From Orbilia blumenaviensis (Eukaryota > Ascomycota > Orbiliomycetes > Orbiliales > Orbiliaceae), in NCBI GenBank assembly GCA_036872755.1, contig JAVHNS010000008.1:1-64000 (forward strand): a DNA stretch of 64,000 nt, in the 5' to 3' direction. Shown here in pieces: positions 61,112 through 64,000 of this stretch. A program made the position numbers and the translations under genes. Positions within the stretch are counted from its first letter, which is position 1. The number at the start of each line of letters is the position of its first letter. The notes beneath the pieces are model-generated. The model was not told where the DNA came from, ran no database searches, and worked only from the letters and a program-made list of their open reading frames with translations.

Positions 61112-62331
61112 ATGACTGGAACGATCTCTTTCTACTTGTCACTAATCCCGCTTCTATCATCAATATTTGCAACCACTGTTACCTCCAACCCTATTGCGAG
61201 GCGTGCGGAGCCAGCCGCCAAGCCAGGGTTCAATAGGATTTGGTATGAAGACTGGGGGCATAAGAACGGCATCACGCATAACTGGGTCTTTGATTTAGGG
61301 ACTTCCTATCCTGGACAGGTTGCTCAGTGGGGAACTGGGGAAATTCAGACATATACCAACAAAACCGAAAACATTAAAATTGTCAACAAAGTTCTTTGGA
61401 TTACGCCAAAGAAACTAAAAGATGCAAAGGGGAAGATTACTTGGACGTCTGGACGTATCGAAAGTAGAAGAGGCAGCCAATGGGCTTGCCCAGACGGCAA
61501 GAAGTTGCTTGTGGAAGCATCAATAAAGCTTGGAAGTGCTGGAGAAGCCCAGCAAAAAGGTATATGGTACGATAGGTTCTAGTGCCCTAGTAGCTTTGCT
61601 TGCGTCGCCTGAGTAAAAATTGGCCATAATAACAGAACTGATCGTGGCAGGCCCGCATTTTGGATGCTCGGCGACGTCTTTCGTGGTCAGGGATACAAAG
61701 GATGGCCAGAAGTTGGTATGGCTTACCCCATATGTCATAGCTCAGTTAATTCCGCCTCGTAGCGTGCATAGACTACTAGTCAGCTAACTGTACCATTTGT
61801 TGAATAAGGGGAAATTGATATCATGGAATCTGTCAATGGGATGCGACAAACATGGGGTCTAGTTCATTGTGGAATATATGATGGACAAATTCCGATTCGA
61901 GGGCCATGTAACGAACCGGATGGCAAGGGTGGATTCATCAAGGGAATTGGCCGTGGACTCTGGCATACCTACGGAATCGAAATTGATAGAACATCTAAAA
62001 ACTGGAAAACCGAGAAGATTACCTGGATAATCAATGGTGTTCGCCGCCATTCTGTCACTGGCGCTCAGATCAACAACGCTACTGCATGGTAAGTGCTCAC
62101 TAGAAGAGCATCATTTCAATTCTTTATACCGAATTCGCGAATCGTATCTAACATATTTATAGGGATTTTCTCGCCCATAAGAAGATGTTTGTCTTACTCA
62201 ACGTTGCGGTTGGTGGCGGCTTTCCCAACGGCGTCGAACCAGGCAACGCTCTTACTCCTTTCTCCACGACTATCGATGGCGACAGTGTTGGAATGCAAGT
62301 AGACTGGGTCGGCGTTTGGCAACAGGCTTAA
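61112..62331 (+). CDS. GH16 endo-1,3(4)-beta-glucanase, secreted
   Basis: Four exons (61112-61566, 61651-61715, 61809-62088, 62163-62331) and introns of 84, 93 and 74 nt, all GT/AG. The last two have clear CTAAC branch sites. This gives 322 residues. A signal peptide (about residues 1-25) is followed by IARRAEP, which could be a Kex2 processing site. The catalytic pair is in VGEIDIMESVNG, with Glu175, Asp177 and Glu180 in the E-x-D-x-x-E signature. LLNVAVGGGFPNG near the C-terminus is the standard GH16 hallmark. It acts on beta-glucan in fungal or plant cell walls, outside the cell. The short second exon (65 nt) would be easy for an automatic caller to miss. Confidence 0.92.
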
Positions 62332-63128
62332 GATTTTGTAGTTCGTCCTGGCTATGATTGATATCTTTTTGATGTTTTCCTTTTACCACTGCATGCATAC
62401 ACTGCAACTACGGCTTCGGATTCAGGCCATAATTTTTGTACATTGTGGGTGTATATATAGTATTCGAGATACCCGGCGCTCCAAAAGTAAATAGGTTGAC
62501 CTGCTCTTTCGGGTGTCTCTTCTTCTTCTTCTTCTTTTCTTTCCCCCCCTTTTTTTGTTGTTAGTTCGACATAGGAATATTCCAGATGAGTTACACTATA
62601 TTAGGTTTGCATGTTAGACATCCGAGTGTAGGAACTACAGTGTGCAAAAAAGAACGTATAGCTGACGCTAGTACCCATATAATTATCTGTGACTAGTCAG
62701 CAGATAACATCTATGCGGCAGCCTGATGTTTAGATTGCCTTATCGTGAGCAGTTTGAAGGTTGAAATAATCACTTAAAAAATTTTATATGAAAAAAAGAA
62801 CGAATTTTGTACAAGGATCTAGATACACCAATCAGGACTCTCTAAAATGGTATCTAGCTAACTTAAAAACCTAACTTTGAAACCAAATAAAGGAAGTTTT
62901 GGCTGAAATCCAACACCTAGAAACCCAACCGGTCTAAAGGGCTTCCGGCTTCCCGGAAACGAGGGGTTGAAAAGTATTGCGGTTATGTTTGGATGAGAGA
63001 CAACATGTCCACGAGATTCAATGTTTATGTTTGAACGAATTCTTTCGCTGTTTAGGGTTTGCCTTTGGCTCAAGCTCAAAGGGGAATATTTTATGGTAAA
63101 ATACTTCGTAAGACGTATCCCGTATCTG
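62332..63128. other. Intergenic with CTT microsatellite
   Basis: A CTT-rich pyrimidine tract lies at 62514-62560. Otherwise no gene or RNA feature seen between the tail ends of the GH16 and BTA1 genes. Confidence 0.6.
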
Positions 63129-64000
63129 TCAGGATTGGGGCTCCAGTTTCGTAAATATCCAGGTAGAAGCATACATATTAACCCTGAAAGCCAAATATTA
63201 GCACGTCCGGCTAGATTGCTAATCGATTAGCGAACAAACTTACCGATCAATACAAGGTGTCTCAGATCTTGATCCAATCCTTGTAGCCTCAAACCCTTCA
63301 CTTTCGAAGATCTGGGCGTACCAGGGTTCTATACCAGCGCTCCGAATCATAACTCTTCCCCCGACCTTCAAAACCCTGTGGAAAGTCTTGATTTGTTCCC
63401 TAGCGCCATTCGCATGAGGATCGAACCAATCCATACTATCCATGACAACAGCGATAGTCAAGCTTTCATTGCTCATCCTGCTGAGGACTTCGGAAATCTC
63501 GTCCGTATGTATCCTAAGATTGTCAAACGCGCCGTTTTGGGCGTAGTGGATATGTGCCTTTGGTGTGAGGTAGAGTGGGTGACATGTGCGTGTGTAACGA
63601 GAGAGAAGGCAAAGAAGATAATAGGGATTTTCAGTCGAAAGAAGAGTTGTTTCGATGACGGGGTCGAATGTTTCGATTAGGTACTGTCGAACGCCAGAAT
63701 CGAGTGATGATGCAACTGGATTTGGTCCCTGCTGGCGGGCCAAGAAATCTTGATCGATGATAGCACGCTGGTTTTGCGGAACGCCCAAAGCTTTCCACAA
63801 CCACTTTTCGGAGCTGATAATGGTATAGTTTAGGACTCTATTCAGCAAGATCCTTCTCAGACCCCGCTTCCAAAGCTTAACTTGGTCTTCGAGAGTGGTA
63901 GCAGTGGCAAGTTTTTCAAGTTCGCCGGAGAGTCCGAGAACTTGGCAAATGCGGGCCAAAAGGATAAGAGCGTGGCGAGAGCCACCAGTATGGTACAATC
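63129..64000 (-). CDS. BTA1: Betaine lipid synthase BTA1, 3' end only
   Basis: Partial: the gene continues to the right of the window. Exons seen are 64000-63244 and 63183-63129, joined over a 60-nt intron (GTAAGT ... TTCAG, with a GCTAAT branch site) that turns CIDR into CIDRVNMYASTW. The sequence shows GGSRHALILLARICQ, YYLLCLLSRYTRTCHPLYLTPKAH and RIHTDEISEVLSRM, then VVMDSMDWFDPHANG and GGRVMIRSAG. This is the DUF3419 (BtaA) domain that transfers the aminocarboxypropyl group from SAM to diacylglycerol. In fungal BTA1 it is usually C-terminal, after an N-terminal methyltransferase domain that would lie beyond this window. The enzyme makes the phosphorus-free lipid DGTS, mostly under phosphate limitation. 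No break is seen. Confidence 0.88.

Overview
The window is the left end of a chromosome from a filamentous ascomycete (Pezizomycotina). It opens with the C-rich strand of a (TTAGGG)n telomere. Repeats are heavily C-to-T degraded, as expected of repeat-induced point mutation (RIP). A wrecked telomere-linked RecQ helicase is still legible. The protein-coding part has short introns (about 50-100 nt) with GT/AG ends, and most of the introns reconstructed here have a CTAAC-like branch site. I cannot name the class or genus from sequence alone.

Layout. Positions 1-149 are telomere. Positions 150-7113 are subtelomere: a degenerate helicase on the minus strand, a 78-bp tandem repeat, a duplicated block, and a switch in mutational strand bias near 5.2 kb. 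From about 7.16 to 27.64 kb the DNA is almost pure A+T and carries no convincing gene. It does hold a degenerate ~20-bp minisatellite (21.3-22.0 kb) and a set of diverged repeats including a ~1.85-kb duplication (22.96-27.06 kb). The base composition changes abruptly near 27.64 kb.

The gene-bearing part (28.8-64 kb) holds, in order: a predicted alpha-helical pore-forming-toxin-like protein with a beta-rich insert; a relic with zinc-ribbon motifs; a GTPase/coiled-coil/ankyrin protein whose start codon is split by an intron; a transposase-like tail; a small His/Cys protein of PPPDE/papain-like appearance; an APH-type kinase; a secreted beta-trefoil-like protein; an MFS maltose/sugar permease; an HPP membrane protein; a secreted DUF4360 protein; a TDT malate/sulfite-type transporter; a seven-helix membrane protein; a class I methyltransferase; a GH128 glucanase gene with one in-frame stop; a GH16 glucanase; and the 3' end of a betaine-lipid synthase (BTA1). 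I rebuilt exon structures by eye where two open segments belong to one protein: the pore-former, GTPase, kinase, MFS, HPP, GH128, GH16 and BTA1.

The gene set suits an accessory subtelomeric region (a toxin-like protein, secreted small proteins, wall-glucan hydrolases, transporters) that grades into housekeeping lipid metabolism at the right edge. No biosynthetic cluster or CRISPR array was seen, and no tRNA was found by eye. Two 90-bp near-perfect palindromes with identical 40-10-40 layout and different 5-bp target-site duplications are small non-autonomous mobile elements. They bracket the seven-helix protein/methyltransferase pair. The strongest candidates for something new are the pore-former architecture, this palindromic element family, and the P-loop/ankyrin protein with the split start codon.
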